Origin: Aliiroseovarius marinus
GTDB taxonomy: Bacteria; Pseudomonadota; Alphaproteobacteria; Rhodobacterales; Rhodobacteraceae
Direction: 5' to 3'
NCBI RefSeq assembly: GCF_004360145.1
Contig: NZ_SAIT01000003.1
Location: forward strand, 186,001 to 250,000
DNA: 64,000 bases
The translations under genes and the position numbers were made by a program. Positions 49,830-59,384 of the stretch are shown one piece after another (position 1 is the first letter of the stretch; each line of letters starts with the position of its first letter). The notes below the pieces were generated by a model, which made no database searches, was not told the origin of the DNA, and was given only the letters and a program-made list of their open reading frames with translations.

Positions 49830-50375
49830 ATGAAAGCAGGCGTTACCGTCCCCAACATCACCTTCCGCACCCGCGTTCGTGATGAAAGCATCGAAGGCCC
49901 GAACCCGTTCCGCTGGCAGGACATGACCTCGGACGATTACTTCAAAGGCAAGCGCGTTGTTCTGTTCTCGCTGCCCGGCGCGTTCACCCCGACCTGCTCG
50001 ACCTATCAGCTGCCCGGCTATGAAAACGGCTTTGCCGATTTCGCCGCGGAAGGCATCGACGAGATCTACTGCATGTCGGTCAACGACAGCTTCGTCATGA
50101 ACGCTTGGGCGCGCAACCAAGAGCTGGAAAACGTCAAAGTCATCCCCGATGGTTCGGGCGAGTTCACCCGCCTGATGGGTATGCTGGTTCAGAAAGACAA
50201 CCTGGGCTTCGGCGCCCGCTCGTGGCGCTATGCTGCCGTCATCAACGACGGTGTTGTAGAAGCATGGTTCGAAGAGCCGGGCCGCTGCGACAACCACGGC
50301 GAAGACCCCTATGGCGAAAGCGCGCCGGAAACCGTACTGGCATGGCTGAAAGAGGCCAAAGAAGCTGTGGCGTAA
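49830..50375 (+). CDS. Peroxiredoxin, Prx5 type
   Basis: A 181-residue thiol peroxidase of the Prx5 (PMP20/AhpE-like) group. The peroxidatic Cys56 is in LPGAFTPTCSTYQLPG, and further Cys residues (about 81 and 151) could resolve it. An N-terminal RTRVRDESIEGPNPFRWQ insert is seen. Reduces H2O2 and alkyl hydroperoxides with a thiol donor such as glutathione; no fused glutaredoxin is present. Monocistronic with its own terminator. Confidence 0.92.
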   Translation: MKAGVTVPNITFRTRVRDESIEGPNPFRWQDMTSDDYFKGKRVVLFSLPGAFTPTCSTYQLPGYENGFADFAAEGIDEIYCMSVNDSFVMNAWARNQELENVKVIPDGSGEFTRLMGMLVQKDNLGFGARSWRYAAVINDGVVEAWFEEPGRCDNHGEDPYGESAPETVLAWLKEAKEAVA

Positions 50376-50394
50376 GCGATTGCTTTGGATTTAG

Positions 50395-50424
50395 AAAGGC
50401 CGCTGATTTCAGCGGCCTTTTTTT
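50395..50424 (+). terminator. Terminator of the peroxiredoxin gene
   Basis: AAAGGCCGCTG/CAGCGGCCTTT stem with an ATTT-type loop, then a run of seven Ts; 20 bases after the stop codon. Confidence 0.85.
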
Positions 50425-50569
50425 ATGCGGTGATTATTAAGTGGCTTGGGACGAATTTTGTTTTGCTGGCCATTTCAGTCATTTCAAGCAGGAGTTCGCA
50501 GTTTTTTTGCATGTTCTAGCTGGAACGATTACGTCATTAAGTCGAAGAAGCCTGCGGTTGGAGAAATGA

Positions 50570-50896
50570 ATGAGCATTTTCTTTATTGATGGTGAAAAAA
50601 CCGTGTGGAATCCCGGAAACTCCACCGCAAGGCTATACTTGGATATGACGCGGAGTCTCGAGAGTTTTTTGGGCGTGCCGTCGGGATTGTCCAAGATAAT
50701 AGCAGACGAAGTTCACATCGATGCCGGATTGATGAGAGTGTTTGTTTCAAAGTATGAGAGGCAGGATCATCAGATTGTACTGACGCTTGCTGAGGGACAC
50801 TATCTTGTAACGTGTGTTTTGTGCTCTCGCATGGATATTCCTGTGTCTTTAGATTCAAGGCGAATTAAAGAACACTCTGCTAAAATGCCAATCTAG
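50570..50896 (+). CDS. Hypothetical protein in AT-rich stretch
   Basis: 108 residues, MSIFFIDGEKTVWNPGNSTA at the start, mixed alpha/beta look, no membrane segment and no recognised motif. TTGGAG lies 7 bases upstream of the ATG. Its base composition is clearly less GC-rich than both flanks (peroxiredoxin and gamma carbonic anhydrase), and its third positions are not GC-biased, which suggests recent arrival or an orphan gene. No neighbour is linked; could still be a non-gene. Confidence 0.5.
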   Translation: MSIFFIDGEKTVWNPGNSTARLYLDMTRSLESFLGVPSGLSKIIADEVHIDAGLMRVFVSKYERQDHQIVLTLAEGHYLVTCVLCSRMDIPVSLDSRRIKEHSAKMPI

Positions 50897-50949
50897 TGCA
50901 GACTAGCTGCAAGATCAGCAAAGCTTGAGAACCACCTATAGAAGCTGTT

Positions 50950-51483
50950 CTAGCAGCAATCGCTGCCAACCGGCTTCAGCCCCTTCAAGAACCGTGCCGC
51001 ATTCGCCTGATACCCCAGAGCCGAGGCTTCGAGCCCCTTGATCGCCGCCGCATCCAACTCGCGCACCACTTTCCCCGGTGCGCCCAGAACCATCGATCCG
51101 TCGGGGATCACTTTGCCTTCCGTCACCAAGGCCCCTGCCCCGATCAGGCAGTTTTTGCCGATCACAGCACCGTTCATCACGGTGGCGTTCATGCCAATCA
51201 GGCTGCCGTCGCCGATGGTACAGCCGTGCAGCAGCACTTTATGGCCCACGGTGACGTTTTCACCGATGGTCAGCGGAAAGCCCATATCGGTGTGAAAGAC
51301 GCAGTTCTCTTGCACGTTCGAGCCTGCGCCCACGTGGATCAGCTCGTTATCGCCGCGCAGGGTCGAGCCGAACCAGACCGAGGCTTTCGAATCGATCTGC
51401 ACCTTGCCGATCAGGTTGGCATCCGGCGCGATAAAGGCGTCTTCGGCAATCTCGGGCGCGATCCCGTCCAGTTCATAGATCAT
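50950..51483 (-). CDS. Gamma-type carbonic anhydrase-like hexapeptide protein
   Basis: 177 residues of left-handed beta-helix: repeated hexapeptides, His residues in [16 protein letters not shown] positioned as zinc ligands, and the tail [10 protein letters not shown]. Such YrdA/PaaY-family trimers may hydrate CO2 or act on CoA thioesters; activity is often unproven. The ATG overlaps the gmk stop (ATGA). Confidence 0.9.
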   Translation of the reverse strand: MIYELDGIAPEIAEDAFIAPDANLIGKVQIDSKASVWFGSTLRGDNELIHVGAGSNVQENCVFHTDMGFPLTIGENVTVGHKVLLHGCTIGDGSLIGMNATVMNGAVIGKNCLIGAGALVTEGKVIPDGSMVLGAPGKVVRELDAAAIKGLEASALGYQANAARFLKGLKPVGSDCC

Positions 51484-52133
51484 GCGTCTCCCTCCTCAAA
51501 CTCGGCTTGCAGCTTGCGCACGTGGTCCAGCAGGCTGGGCTGCTGGTTTCGGCGCTGGCGGGTGGCTTCGACGATGGTGATCAGCTTTTGCGCCGTCGCC
51601 TCAAGGTCGTCATTCACCAGCACATAGTCATAGCTACCCCAGTGGCTGATCTCGTCCCAGCTTTTCTGCATCCGTTTCTGGATCACCTCATCGCTGTCCT
51701 GACCGCGACCCACCAGACGGGACCGCAGTTCTGTGATCGAGGGCGGCAGGATGAAGATCGACAGGGAATGTGACGCCATGGACGAGTTGCGGATCTGCAC
51801 CTCGCCCTGCCAGTCCACGTCAAACAGCACGTCCTTGCCGCTTTCAATTGCCTCACGGACGGGCGCGGCGGGCGAACCGTAGAAGTTCCCGAAGACGTGG
51901 GCGTGTTCCAGCATCTCGCCCTTGATCACCATGTCCTTGAACTTGGCTTCGTCAACGAAGTGGTAATCCTTGCCGTCCACTTCGCCGTCACGGGGCGCAC
52001 GCGTCGTGGCCGAGACCGAGAAGCTGAGCGTCGGATCCCATTCCATCAGCCGCTTGGCCAGCGTCGATTTCCCCGCGCCGGATGGCGAGGACAGGATGAT
52101 AAGAAGGCCGCGACGGTTTTCCGGGGTACTCAT
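51480..52133 (-). CDS. gmk: Guanylate kinase
   Basis: Phosphorylates GMP to GDP. 217 residues: P-loop [35 protein letters not shown] (GMP-binding), and [11 protein letters not shown]. The start at 52133 (MSTPENRR) follows GGAGTGACCC. Forms yicC-gmk-carbonic-anhydrase order; yicC stops 4 bases upstream. Confidence 0.97.
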   Translation of the reverse strand: MSTPENRRGLLIILSSPSGAGKSTLAKRLMEWDPTLSFSVSATTRAPRDGEVDGKDYHFVDEAKFKDMVIKGEMLEHAHVFGNFYGSPAAPVREAIESGKDVLFDVDWQGEVQIRNSSMASHSLSIFILPPSITELRSRLVGRGQDSDEVIQKRMQKSWDEISHWGSYDYVLVNDDLEATAQKLITIVEATRQRRNQQPSLLDHVRKLQAEFEEGDA

Positions 52134-52137
52134 GGGG

Positions 52138-53031
52138 TCACTCCACGTTCTGAACTTGCTCGCGCATCTGATCAATCACATGCTTCAGGTCAAGCCCTAC
52201 ACGGGTCAGTTCGTTAAATTGTGCCTTGGAACACAAGGTGTTGGCCTCGCGGTTAAACTCCTGCATCAGGAAGTCGAGCTTGCGACCAGCGGGGTCCCCA
52301 GCGGTCAGGTGTGATCGCGCAACGGTGATATGGGCGCGCAACCGGTCCAGTTCCTCGCGCACATCGGTTTTCACGGCAATCAGCGCCAGTTCCTGTGCCA
52401 CGCGGTCCTCATCCGCGCCTTCAACCGCGTCCATGACGCGGGCCAGTGCTGTGCGCAGCGCGTCGGCTTGCGCTTGGGAGCGTTCGTCCAGCAACGCTTC
52501 CGCCTGCCCGACCAGCACCTCCACCTGATCCACCTGCCCTGACAGTATTTCGGACAGCGCCTGCCCTTCGTCCTGACGCGCGGCCACGAAGGCGTCGACC
52601 AAACTGGGGATCTGCTTTTTCAAGGCGTCGATCAGCGGCGCGCGGCTGTCGGCATCTGCGGCACGTACCTCGATCACACCACGCAGCTGCGCAATATCGG
52701 CCGGGGAAACCGGTGTCACCGCCAGCCCGCGCATCTCGGCCTCGGTCGAGATGGCCAGCAGGTGCGAGATCGCCTGCCCCAGCCTTTCCGGGTTTACCGC
52801 GTATTGCCCGTCGTCATCCGGATGCGAGACGCGTAAGGTGACCGAGACGTTCCCACGCGCGATCTTTTGCTTCAGCGCCTTGCGCAGTGTCTCCTCGACC
52901 CCGTCCAGCCCGTCAGGCAGCCGAAGGCGGATATCCAGCCCCCGCGCATTTACCGATCTGAGGTCCCAAACCCAGGTAAATCCGTTGAGTTCGCCAGTGG
53001 CGCTGGCGTATCCGGTCATCGAGTAGATCAT
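52138..53031 (-). CDS. yicC: YicC-family endoribonuclease
   Basis: 297 residues with the family opening [14 protein letters not shown], the [14 protein letters not shown] segment and the conserved C-terminal region [20 protein letters not shown]. Members are reported as stress-linked endoribonucleases in E. coli; here the role is not known. yicC-gmk adjacency is widely conserved. A CtrA-like box lies right in front of its start. Confidence 0.93.
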   Translation of the reverse strand: MIYSMTGYASATGELNGFTWVWDLRSVNARGLDIRLRLPDGLDGVEETLRKALKQKIARGNVSVTLRVSHPDDDGQYAVNPERLGQAISHLLAISTEAEMRGLAVTPVSPADIAQLRGVIEVRAADADSRAPLIDALKKQIPSLVDAFVAARQDEGQALSEILSGQVDQVEVLVGQAEALLDERSQAQADALRTALARVMDAVEGADEDRVAQELALIAVKTDVREELDRLRAHITVARSHLTAGDPAGRKLDFLMQEFNREANTLCSKAQFNELTRVGLDLKHVIDQMREQVQNVE

Positions 53032-53037
53032 GGGTGG

Positions 53038-53052
53038 TTAACCATTTGATAA
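53038..53052. promoter_or_regulatory. Candidate CtrA box between yicC and PAS gene
   Basis: TTAA-N7-ATAA, 7 of 8 matches to TTAA-N7-TTAA, with the left half extended to TTAACCAT, exactly as in the ctrA upstream box. It lies 140 bases before the PAS gene. Confidence 0.4.
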
Positions 53053-53191
53053 GATTTTCCGCCAAATTCGATCAGAATGTGACATATTAAGACATCGGTA
53101 AGCATTACCTACGTATTCGTTAACAAACGGTCACCGTGAGAACAAGGATCAGGCGGATCCAAAACGGGACCACACTGTCGGGAACAAAGAG

Positions 53192-54010
53192 ATGAAGATC
53201 GAGTATTTGCGTAACGGGAATGTTGTCTCGCTGCTGTCGGCCCGGCAGTCCAAATCCTATCCGGCGATTGCACAGGTCGAAGCCTATTGGCATGCCCTTC
53301 GCAACGGGCGCCTGTGCCCCACCCGGCAAGAGGTTGATCCTCGTGGCATGGCGGGTGCCCTGCACGAAGCCTTCATTCTTGAAAAGATCGCTCCGGGGCT
53401 GGCCCGTATTCGGCTGGCCGGGCAGCATCTGAATGACATTATGGACATGGAAACCCGCGGCATGCCGATCTCGGTCCTTTTCGAGGCCGACGCCCGAAAA
53501 GAGCTGCACCGCGCGCTAGAGGCGCTGTTTGATATGCCCGCGCAAGTCACCCTTTCCTTGACCACCCAACCCGGCGCCTTTCGTAAGCCTGTCGAGGCGC
53601 AGATGGTGATGTTGCCGCTGCGTGATGAAGACGGCGAAATCACGCGTGTGCTGGGCGCGTTGCAAGTTGATGGCGACCTGAAGCGCGGGCCACATCGGTT
53701 CTCGATCCGCTCAGTGGAAACCACCGCCATCATCGTGAAAGCCGAGGCGACCGCATCAATGACGCGTTCTCAGACTGCCTATGACGAGGGTAAAAACGCC
53801 GCAACGCGCGCGCAAGAAACGCTGGATCTGCGCTTGGGCACCAGCCCCGGATTGCATCTCGGGCATGTCTATCGCGAGCCCATCCCGGGCGGCGACGACA
53901 CCTTTCGCAGCTTTGCCGAGGCTCAGCGCCACTTCGATCTGCGAATGGAACTGGACCGGCAGTCTGTCACCGGAAAGCGGGCACATTTGAAACTTGTGAC
54001 CTCTGACTGA
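53192..54010 (+). CDS. PAS-domain protein (PAS_5-like)
   Basis: 272 residues. The N-terminal half (20-140) fits the PAS-type family of alphaproteobacteria: AYWHALRNGRLCPTRQEVDPRGM, ILEKIAPGLARIRLAGQHLNDIMDMETRGMPISVLF (read in parts), and MVMLPLRDEDGEITRVLGALQ. The C-terminal 110 residues are charged and lack an output domain. Typically cytosolic sensors without known ligand. A CtrA-type box lies upstream. Confidence 0.85.
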   Translation: MKIEYLRNGNVVSLLSARQSKSYPAIAQVEAYWHALRNGRLCPTRQEVDPRGMAGALHEAFILEKIAPGLARIRLAGQHLNDIMDMETRGMPISVLFEADARKELHRALEALFDMPAQVTLSLTTQPGAFRKPVEAQMVMLPLRDEDGEITRVLGALQVDGDLKRGPHRFSIRSVETTAIIVKAEATASMTRSQTAYDEGKNAATRAQETLDLRLGTSPGLHLGHVYREPIPGGDDTFRSFAEAQRHFDLRMELDRQSVTGKRAHLKLVTSD

Positions 54011-54060
54011 TTTTGCCTGTACGTGGGAGCAAGGGGCGTTCTGCACTGCTTCAGGCAAAA

Positions 54061-54097
54061 AAACGCCCCGGCGACATTGCCGGGGCGTTTACTTTTT
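54061..54097. terminator. Bidirectional terminator, PAS gene and DAHP synthase
   Basis: A 12-bp stem AAACGCCCCGGC/GCCGGGGCGTTT with a 6-base loop, then TACTTTTT. A-rich sequence on the other side gives termination in both directions between convergent genes. Confidence 0.85.
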
Positions 54098-54113
54098 CGA
54101 TCTACGCTGACGC

Positions 54114-55487
54114 TTAGCTGGCTTTCGCAGCCAAGGCATCCCCGTTGCGACGGGCCGACAGCTCTTCGGCGACCAGGAAGGCTAGTTCCAGCGACTGGCT
54201 GGCGTTCAGGCGCGGGTCGCAGGCGGTGTGATAACGATCCGACAGATCTTCGTCGGTCACGGCACGCACGCCACCGGTGCACTCGGTCACGTCCGAGCCG
54301 GTCATCTCGAAATGCACGCCACCGGGGACCGAGCCTTCAGCTTTGTGGACGGCGAAGAACTCTTGCACTTCCTTCAGCACGCTGTCGAACGGACGGGTTT
54401 TATAGCCCGACGCCGACTTGATTGTGTTGCCATGCATCGGATCACAGGACCAAACGACGTTGGCGCCCTCTTCCTGCACGGTCTTGATCAGACGCGGCAG
54501 GTGTTCACCAACTTTACCAGCACCGAAGCGCGCGATCAGAGTCAGGCGGCCCGCTTCGTTTTCCGGGTTTAGCTTCTCAAGCAGGATCTTCAGATCTTCC
54601 GCGGTGGTGGTCGGACCACATTTCAGGCCGATCGGGTTGATCACGCCCCGCAGGAATTCAACATGCGCACCGTCGGGCTGACGGGTGCGGTCGCCGATCC
54701 ACAGCATGTGGCCAGAACCCGCAACGGTCTTGCCGGTGGTGGCATCCAGACGGGTCAGCGCCTCTTCATACTCCAGAAGCAGGCTTTCATGCGAGGTGTA
54801 GAAATCCACGGTCTGCAGCGTGTGCATACGGTCGGCGGTCACGCCAGCCGATTGCATGAAATCCAGGCTGTCCTGAATACGCTCGGCCATCGCGCGGTAC
54901 TTTTCGGCCTCACCCGAGGCCGTGAAGTCCAGCGTCCATTTGTGCACCTGATGCACATCCGCCAAACCACCGGTCGAGAACGCGCGCAGCAGGTTCAGCG
55001 TCGCCGCCGATTGCGTATAGGCCTGCAGCATCTTCTGCGGATCCGGGATGCGGGCATCTGCAGTGAAGTCCAGCTCGTTGATGATGTCACCGCGGTAGCT
55101 GGGCAGCTCGACGCCATCCACGGTCTCGGTCGGGGCCGAGCGCGGTTTGGCGAACTGACCGGCCATGCGGCCTACTTTGACCACCGGCACCTTGGCGCCG
55201 AAGGTCAGGACCATCGCCATCTGCAGCATCACTTTGAACGTGTCGCGAATGCCATCGGCCGAGAAATCGGCAAAGCTTTCAGCGCAGTCCCCGCCTTGCA
55301 GCAGGAACGCTTCACCACGCGACGCGCGGCCCAATTCTTCGCGCAGGCGCATGGCCTCGCCGGCAAAAACCAAGGGCGGATACTTTGCAAGTTGCGCCTC
55401 GACCTCGGCCAGTGCGGCCGGATCGGTATAGTCTGGCATCTGTACCCTTGGCTTGTTGCGCCAGGTCGACTTGTCCCACTCCGTCAT
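54114..55487 (-). CDS. 3-deoxy-7-phosphoheptulonate synthase, class II
   Basis: The first step of the shikimate pathway: condenses PEP and erythrose 4-phosphate. 457 residues of the plant/actinobacterial (AroA-II) type: [59 protein letters not shown] and CDPMHGNT. Divergent from the GlxA-type gene. The pathway enzymes AroB, AroK and AroQ are elsewhere in this window. Confidence 0.97.
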   Translation of the reverse strand: MTEWDKSTWRNKPRVQMPDYTDPAALAEVEAQLAKYPPLVFAGEAMRLREELGRASRGEAFLLQGGDCAESFADFSADGIRDTFKVMLQMAMVLTFGAKVPVVKVGRMAGQFAKPRSAPTETVDGVELPSYRGDIINELDFTADARIPDPQKMLQAYTQSAATLNLLRAFSTGGLADVHQVHKWTLDFTASGEAEKYRAMAERIQDSLDFMQSAGVTADRMHTLQTVDFYTSHESLLLEYEEALTRLDATTGKTVAGSGHMLWIGDRTRQPDGAHVEFLRGVINPIGLKCGPTTTAEDLKILLEKLNPENEAGRLTLIARFGAGKVGEHLPRLIKTVQEEGANVVWSCDPMHGNTIKSASGYKTRPFDSVLKEVQEFFAVHKAEGSVPGGVHFEMTGSDVTECTGGVRAVTDEDLSDRYHTACDPRLNASQSLELAFLVAEELSARRNGDALAAKAS

Positions 55488-55724
55488 GATTTTCTCCGTA
55501 AACTGTCTGTCTTCGCCCGCGATATGGGGCGACGCCCCTTCTATCCTGTCCGGCGTTAACGTGCAAACAGAGTTGTGAAACAGGATTGTGACGGAAAATT
55601 CCCATCGTTTGTCGCATTAGCATTGCTAAGCTATGATTGGTAAAAAAGCGACTTGCTGCGGGCCTCTAAACCTGCTGAATTTGTCGCTACCTTTATAGAA
55701 CCCATGAAGAAAAGGGTGAGTCGG

Positions 55725-56711
55725 ATGGCCAAACTGTCAGAGATGAATGATCAATCCGCGCGCCGGTTTGTATTCGTTCTTGTTGACGGATTCACCCTTC
55801 TAAGTTTCGCAGGCGCTGTTGATGCCCTAAGGATCGCCAACCGTGCCAGCGGAACGAAGCTGTATGACTGGGTGATCCTGTCAGAGGACGGCGGCCAAGT
55901 GGCCTCGTCCGCTGGGCCAAGCTTTGTCGCGGATGGCCCGCTTGAGGAACTCCGTCGAGATGACACTCTGGTTCTTGTCTCTGGCGTCGATGTACAAAGT
56001 AAATGCAGCACCAAACTGCTGAACTGGTTGCGGCGCGAGGCCCGTCGCGGGGTGCGTATCGCAGGGCTTTGTACCGCCGCGCATATTCTGGCAAAGGCCG
56101 GGCTACTAAACGACAAGCGTGCCACGATCCACTGGGAAAACCATGACAGCTTCACCGAAGAGTTTGACGAGGTCGAACTGACCAAACGTGTTTTCGTAGT
56201 TGATGGCAAGATCATGACGGCGGCTGGCGGCACCGCTGCGATTGACTTGATCCTGAAGGTCATTGCCGAAGATCAGGGCGAGGACGTCGCGAACGTGGTG
56301 GCCGATCAACAGATTTACACGACGATCCGGACCGAAAGCGACAGCCAGCGCCTGTCCGTGCCCACCCGCATCGGCGTCCGGCACCCGAAGCTTTCCGATG
56401 TGATCCGCAAAATGGAAGCCAACATCGAAGAGCCGATCTCGCCTTCCGTTCTAGCCAGTGAAGTTGGCATGTCCACGCGTCAGCTGGAGCGTCTGTTCCG
56501 TCGCTATCTAAACCGCTCGCCCAAGCGCTATTACATGGAGTTACGCCTACAGAAAGCGCGTAATTTGCTGATGCAGACCGATATGAGCGTGATCAACGTG
56601 GCCCTGTCCTGTGGCTTCTCCAGCCCTTCGCATTTCTCGAAATGCTACCGGTCGCACTATGACACCACGCCTTATCGTGAACGCGGCAGCCGTGGGGCTA
56701 AACCTGCGTGA
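55725..56711 (+). CDS. GlxA-family regulator (DJ-1/PfpI-like domain plus AraC domain)
   Basis: 328 residues: an N-terminal glutamine-amidotransferase-like sensor (RRFVFVLVDGFTLLSFAGAVDALRIAN, in pieces; GLCTAAHILAKAGLL with the elbow Cys) and a C-terminal AraC helix-turn-helix (SVLASEVGMSTRQLERLFRRYL; NVALSCGFSSPSHFSKCYR). The start at 55725 has AAAAGGGTGAG upstream; earlier starts at 55653 or 55704 are in frame. Its stop overlaps the GTG of the GNAT gene. GlxA-type proteins often control amine or methylated-amine catabolism in this family, but no such genes are here. Confidence 0.9.
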   Translation: MAKLSEMNDQSARRFVFVLVDGFTLLSFAGAVDALRIANRASGTKLYDWVILSEDGGQVASSAGPSFVADGPLEELRRDDTLVLVSGVDVQSKCSTKLLNWLRREARRGVRIAGLCTAAHILAKAGLLNDKRATIHWENHDSFTEEFDEVELTKRVFVVDGKIMTAAGGTAAIDLILKVIAEDQGEDVANVVADQQIYTTIRTESDSQRLSVPTRIGVRHPKLSDVIRKMEANIEEPISPSVLASEVGMSTRQLERLFRRYLNRSPKRYYMELRLQKARNLLMQTDMSVINVALSCGFSSPSHFSKCYRSHYDTTPYRERGSRGAKPA

Positions 56712-57220
56712 TCCTAAGGACCGAACGGCTTGTCTTGCGACCTCCGCAGGCGCATGACCTCGAGGCACTGCATCACATATTCTCGAACACTCAGGCGATG
56801 CGGTTTTGGAGCCACCCAGCCCACGAAACGCTTGAGGAAACCCAAAAAACGCTGGACGGCATGCTGTGGTCCCATCGTGAGACTGGACTGGAGTTCGTGG
56901 TCGAACGCGACGGCGTAGTGATCGGCAAAGCAGGACTTTGGCGTCTGGCCGAGTTAGGCTACATCCTGCACCCCGACCATTGGCGACAGGGATTGGCCCG
57001 CGAGGCGCTTCGCGCGATCATCGACGCAACGTGGGATAAGTACCCTGCCCAGCTTGAAATCACCGCAGATATCGACCCCAGAAATTCGGCCTCAGCGCAC
57101 CTATTGGCGCATTTAGGTTTCAAGCTGACGCATTCCGCGCGCGCCACAATCCAGATCAATGGAGAATGGTTCGATAGCGACTATTACACCTTGCTGCGAC
57201 CGGATCCTGACGGCCCGTAA
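56708..57220 (+). CDS. GNAT-family N-acetyltransferase
   Basis: 170 residues of RimJ/RimL-type acetyltransferase fold: TERLVLRPPQAHDLEALHHIF, GYILHPDHWRQGLAREAL (acetyl-CoA loop) and SASAHLLAHLGFKLT. GTG start overlapping the upstream stop (GTGA), so coupled with the GlxA-type regulator. Substrate unknown. Confidence 0.88.
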   Translation: MILRTERLVLRPPQAHDLEALHHIFSNTQAMRFWSHPAHETLEETQKTLDGMLWSHRETGLEFVVERDGVVIGKAGLWRLAELGYILHPDHWRQGLAREALRAIIDATWDKYPAQLEITADIDPRNSASAHLLAHLGFKLTHSARATIQINGEWFDSDYYTLLRPDPDGP

Positions 57221-57321
57221 ACACTGGCGTTTTTTTAAGCAAATCGCCTGCTTCGGCCTTTTCTTTTCCGATGTCCGCGCCTAGGGTCGAGACCGGAATT
57301 TTCCAATTGGGAGTACACAAA

Positions 57322-58512
57322 ATGAAAAAACTTCTGCTCGCAACAGCAGCCTCCGCTTTGACCTGCGGCGCTGCGTTTGCTGACGATCATGCCGTCAAAA
57401 TCGGCGTTCTTCTGGCCTTCACCGGCCCTCTGGAATCTCTGGCTCCGCCGATTGCTGGTGGTGCTGAAGCCGCGATCAAAGAAATCAGCGACAGCGGCAA
57501 GTTCATGGGCGGCAAGGCTGTCATGCCGGTGCGCGCAGACTCGACCTGTGTCGATTCGGCAGCTGCAACCGCTGCGGCTGAACGTCTGGTGACCGGTGAG
57601 GGCGTTGCCGGCATCGTTGGCGCCATGTGCTCGGGCGCAACCGGCGCTGTTCTGACCGGCGTGTCGATGCCGAACGGTATCGCCCAGGTGTCGCCCTCGG
57701 CCACCTCGCCCGCCCTGTCGACGCTGGAAGACAACGGCCTGTTCTTCCGTCTGGCCCCCTCGGACGCCCGTCAGGGTGAACTGATGGCGGACATCATCAT
57801 GGGCAAAGGCATCAATTCGGTTGCCGTGACCTATACCAACAACGACTACGGCAAAGGCCTGGCTGACAGCTTCGCCGCGGCCTACGAAGCTGCTGGTGGC
57901 GCGGTCACCATCAACGCCGCCCACGAAGACGGCAAAGCCGACTATTCGGCTGAAGTTGGCGCGCTGGCATCGGCCGGTGGTGATGCACTGGTTGTTGCAG
58001 GCTATGCAGACCAAGGTGGTGCAGGCGTGATCCAAGGCGCACTGGACAGCGGTGCGTTTGACACGTTCGTACTGCCCGACGGCATGGTTACCGACGCTCT
58101 GACCGCCAAGTTCGGCTCGGATCTGGACGGCAGCTTCGGCCAGCACCCTGCATCGCAGAACGACGGCGCTGTGAAACTGGAAGAGATGCTGGCAGCTGCG
58201 GGTATTGACGGTGGTTCGGTCTACGCCAAAGAAGGCTACGACTCGGCTGCTATTCTGCTGCTGGGCATGCACAAAGCAGGCGCCACGGACGGTGCTTCGG
58301 TTTCGAAGGCCATTCTGGAAGTCGCCAACGCCCCGGGCGAGCCGATCGGACCGGGTGAACTGGCCAAAGCGCTGGAAATCCTGTCGAACGGCGGCGACAT
58401 CGACTATGTCGGTGGTTCGGACGTCGAGCTGATCGGTGCCGGTGAAAGCGGTGGTAGCTACCGTGAAGTCGTCATCGAAGGTGGCGAGTTCAAAGAAGTC
58501 GGCTTCCACTAA
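57322..58512 (+). CDS. Branched-chain amino acid ABC transporter, substrate-binding protein
   Basis: A periplasmic binding protein of the LivJ/K type (fold type I). 396 residues with signal peptide MKKLLLATAASALTCGAAFA, then VKIGVLLAFTGPLESLAPPIAGG-like binding motif (in part), a Cys pair (STCVDS, GAMCSGAT), and YAKEGYDSAAILLLG. It is the first gene of the transporter set; a hairpin after it probably allows higher expression than the membrane genes. Confidence 0.95.
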   Translation: MKKLLLATAASALTCGAAFADDHAVKIGVLLAFTGPLESLAPPIAGGAEAAIKEISDSGKFMGGKAVMPVRADSTCVDSAAATAAAERLVTGEGVAGIVGAMCSGATGAVLTGVSMPNGIAQVSPSATSPALSTLEDNGLFFRLAPSDARQGELMADIIMGKGINSVAVTYTNNDYGKGLADSFAAAYEAAGGAVTINAAHEDGKADYSAEVGALASAGGDALVVAGYADQGGAGVIQGALDSGAFDTFVLPDGMVTDALTAKFGSDLDGSFGQHPASQNDGAVKLEEMLAAAGIDGGSVYAKEGYDSAAILLLGMHKAGATDGASVSKAILEVANAPGEPIGPGELAKALEILSNGGDIDYVGGSDVELIGAGESGGSYREVVIEGGEFKEVGFH

Positions 58513-58534
58513 ACCGACCTACATAATCACGAAG

Positions 58535-58560
58535 CAGCCCGGAGTTTTCCGGGCTGTTTC
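58535..58560 (+). terminator. Hairpin after the binding-protein gene
   Basis: A 9-bp stem CAGCCCGGA/TCCGGGCTG with loop GTTT and only three Ts. Likely a partial terminator or mRNA stabiliser separating the binding protein from the transporter genes. Confidence 0.55.
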
Positions 58561-58601
58561 CGTAAGTTACGCCATAAACTTAAAGTGGCAGGAGAATTCA
58601 A

Positions 58602-59384
58602 ATGATCGTCATCGAGGATGTCCACAAGCATTTTGGCGGCTTTCGTGCCGTCGATGGGGCAACCCTGACCATCCAGAATAAGTCCATCACCGGACTGATC
58701 GGCCCCAACGGCGCGGGCAAAACGACGCTGTTTAACGTCATCGCGGGCGTGTTGAAGCCGACCTCGGGTCGGATCACCATGGCGGGCGAAGACATCACCG
58801 GCCTCCCCCCGCACGAACTGTTCCACAAGGGCCTTCTGCGCACTTTCCAGATCGCGCACGAATTCGGCTCGATGACCTGCCGCGAGAACCTGATGATGGT
58901 CCCGGGCGGGCAATCCGGCGAACGGCTGTGGGACACGTGGTTTGGGCGTAAGCGGATTGCAGATGAAGAGCGCGCGCTGAAAGCCAAGGCGGACGAGGTG
59001 CTGGAGTTCCTGACGATCTCGCACATTGCAGACCTGCGCGCGGGCGAGATTTCGGGCGGGCAGAAGAAGCTGCTGGAATTGGGCCGCACCATGATGGTGG
59101 ACGCCAAGATCGTCTTTCTGGACGAGGTAGGCGCCGGTGTGAACCGTACGCTGCTTTACACCATCGCCGATGCGATCAAACGCCTGAACGAAGAGCGCGG
59201 CTATACTTTCGTCGTCATCGAACACGACATGGATTTCATCGAGAAGATCTGTGACCCCGTGATCTGTATGGCGGAAGGCAAAGTGCTGGCTGAAGGCACG
59301 CTGGCCGAGATCAAGGCCAATGAACAAGTGATCGAGGCCTATCTGGGCACCGGCTTGAAAAATAAGGACAAAGTGGGCGCATGA
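58602..59384 (+). CDS. Branched-chain amino acid ABC transporter ATPase, LivG-type
   Basis: 260 residues. Walker A GPNGAGKTTLFNV, the ABC signature is ISGGQKKLLELGR, and Walker B reads VFLDEVGAGVN, where LDEP is expected. The Pro after the catalytic Glu is replaced by Val, which I note as a variation. The switch His is in EHDMDFIEKI. Coupled to the next ATPase gene by ATGA overlap. Confidence 0.92.
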   Translation: MIVIEDVHKHFGGFRAVDGATLTIQNKSITGLIGPNGAGKTTLFNVIAGVLKPTSGRITMAGEDITGLPPHELFHKGLLRTFQIAHEFGSMTCRENLMMVPGGQSGERLWDTWFGRKRIADEERALKAKADEVLEFLTISHIADLRAGEISGGQKKLLELGRTMMVDAKIVFLDEVGAGVNRTLLYTIADAIKRLNEERGYTFVVIEHDMDFIEKICDPVICMAEGKVLAEGTLAEIKANEQVIEAYLGTGLKNKDKVGA

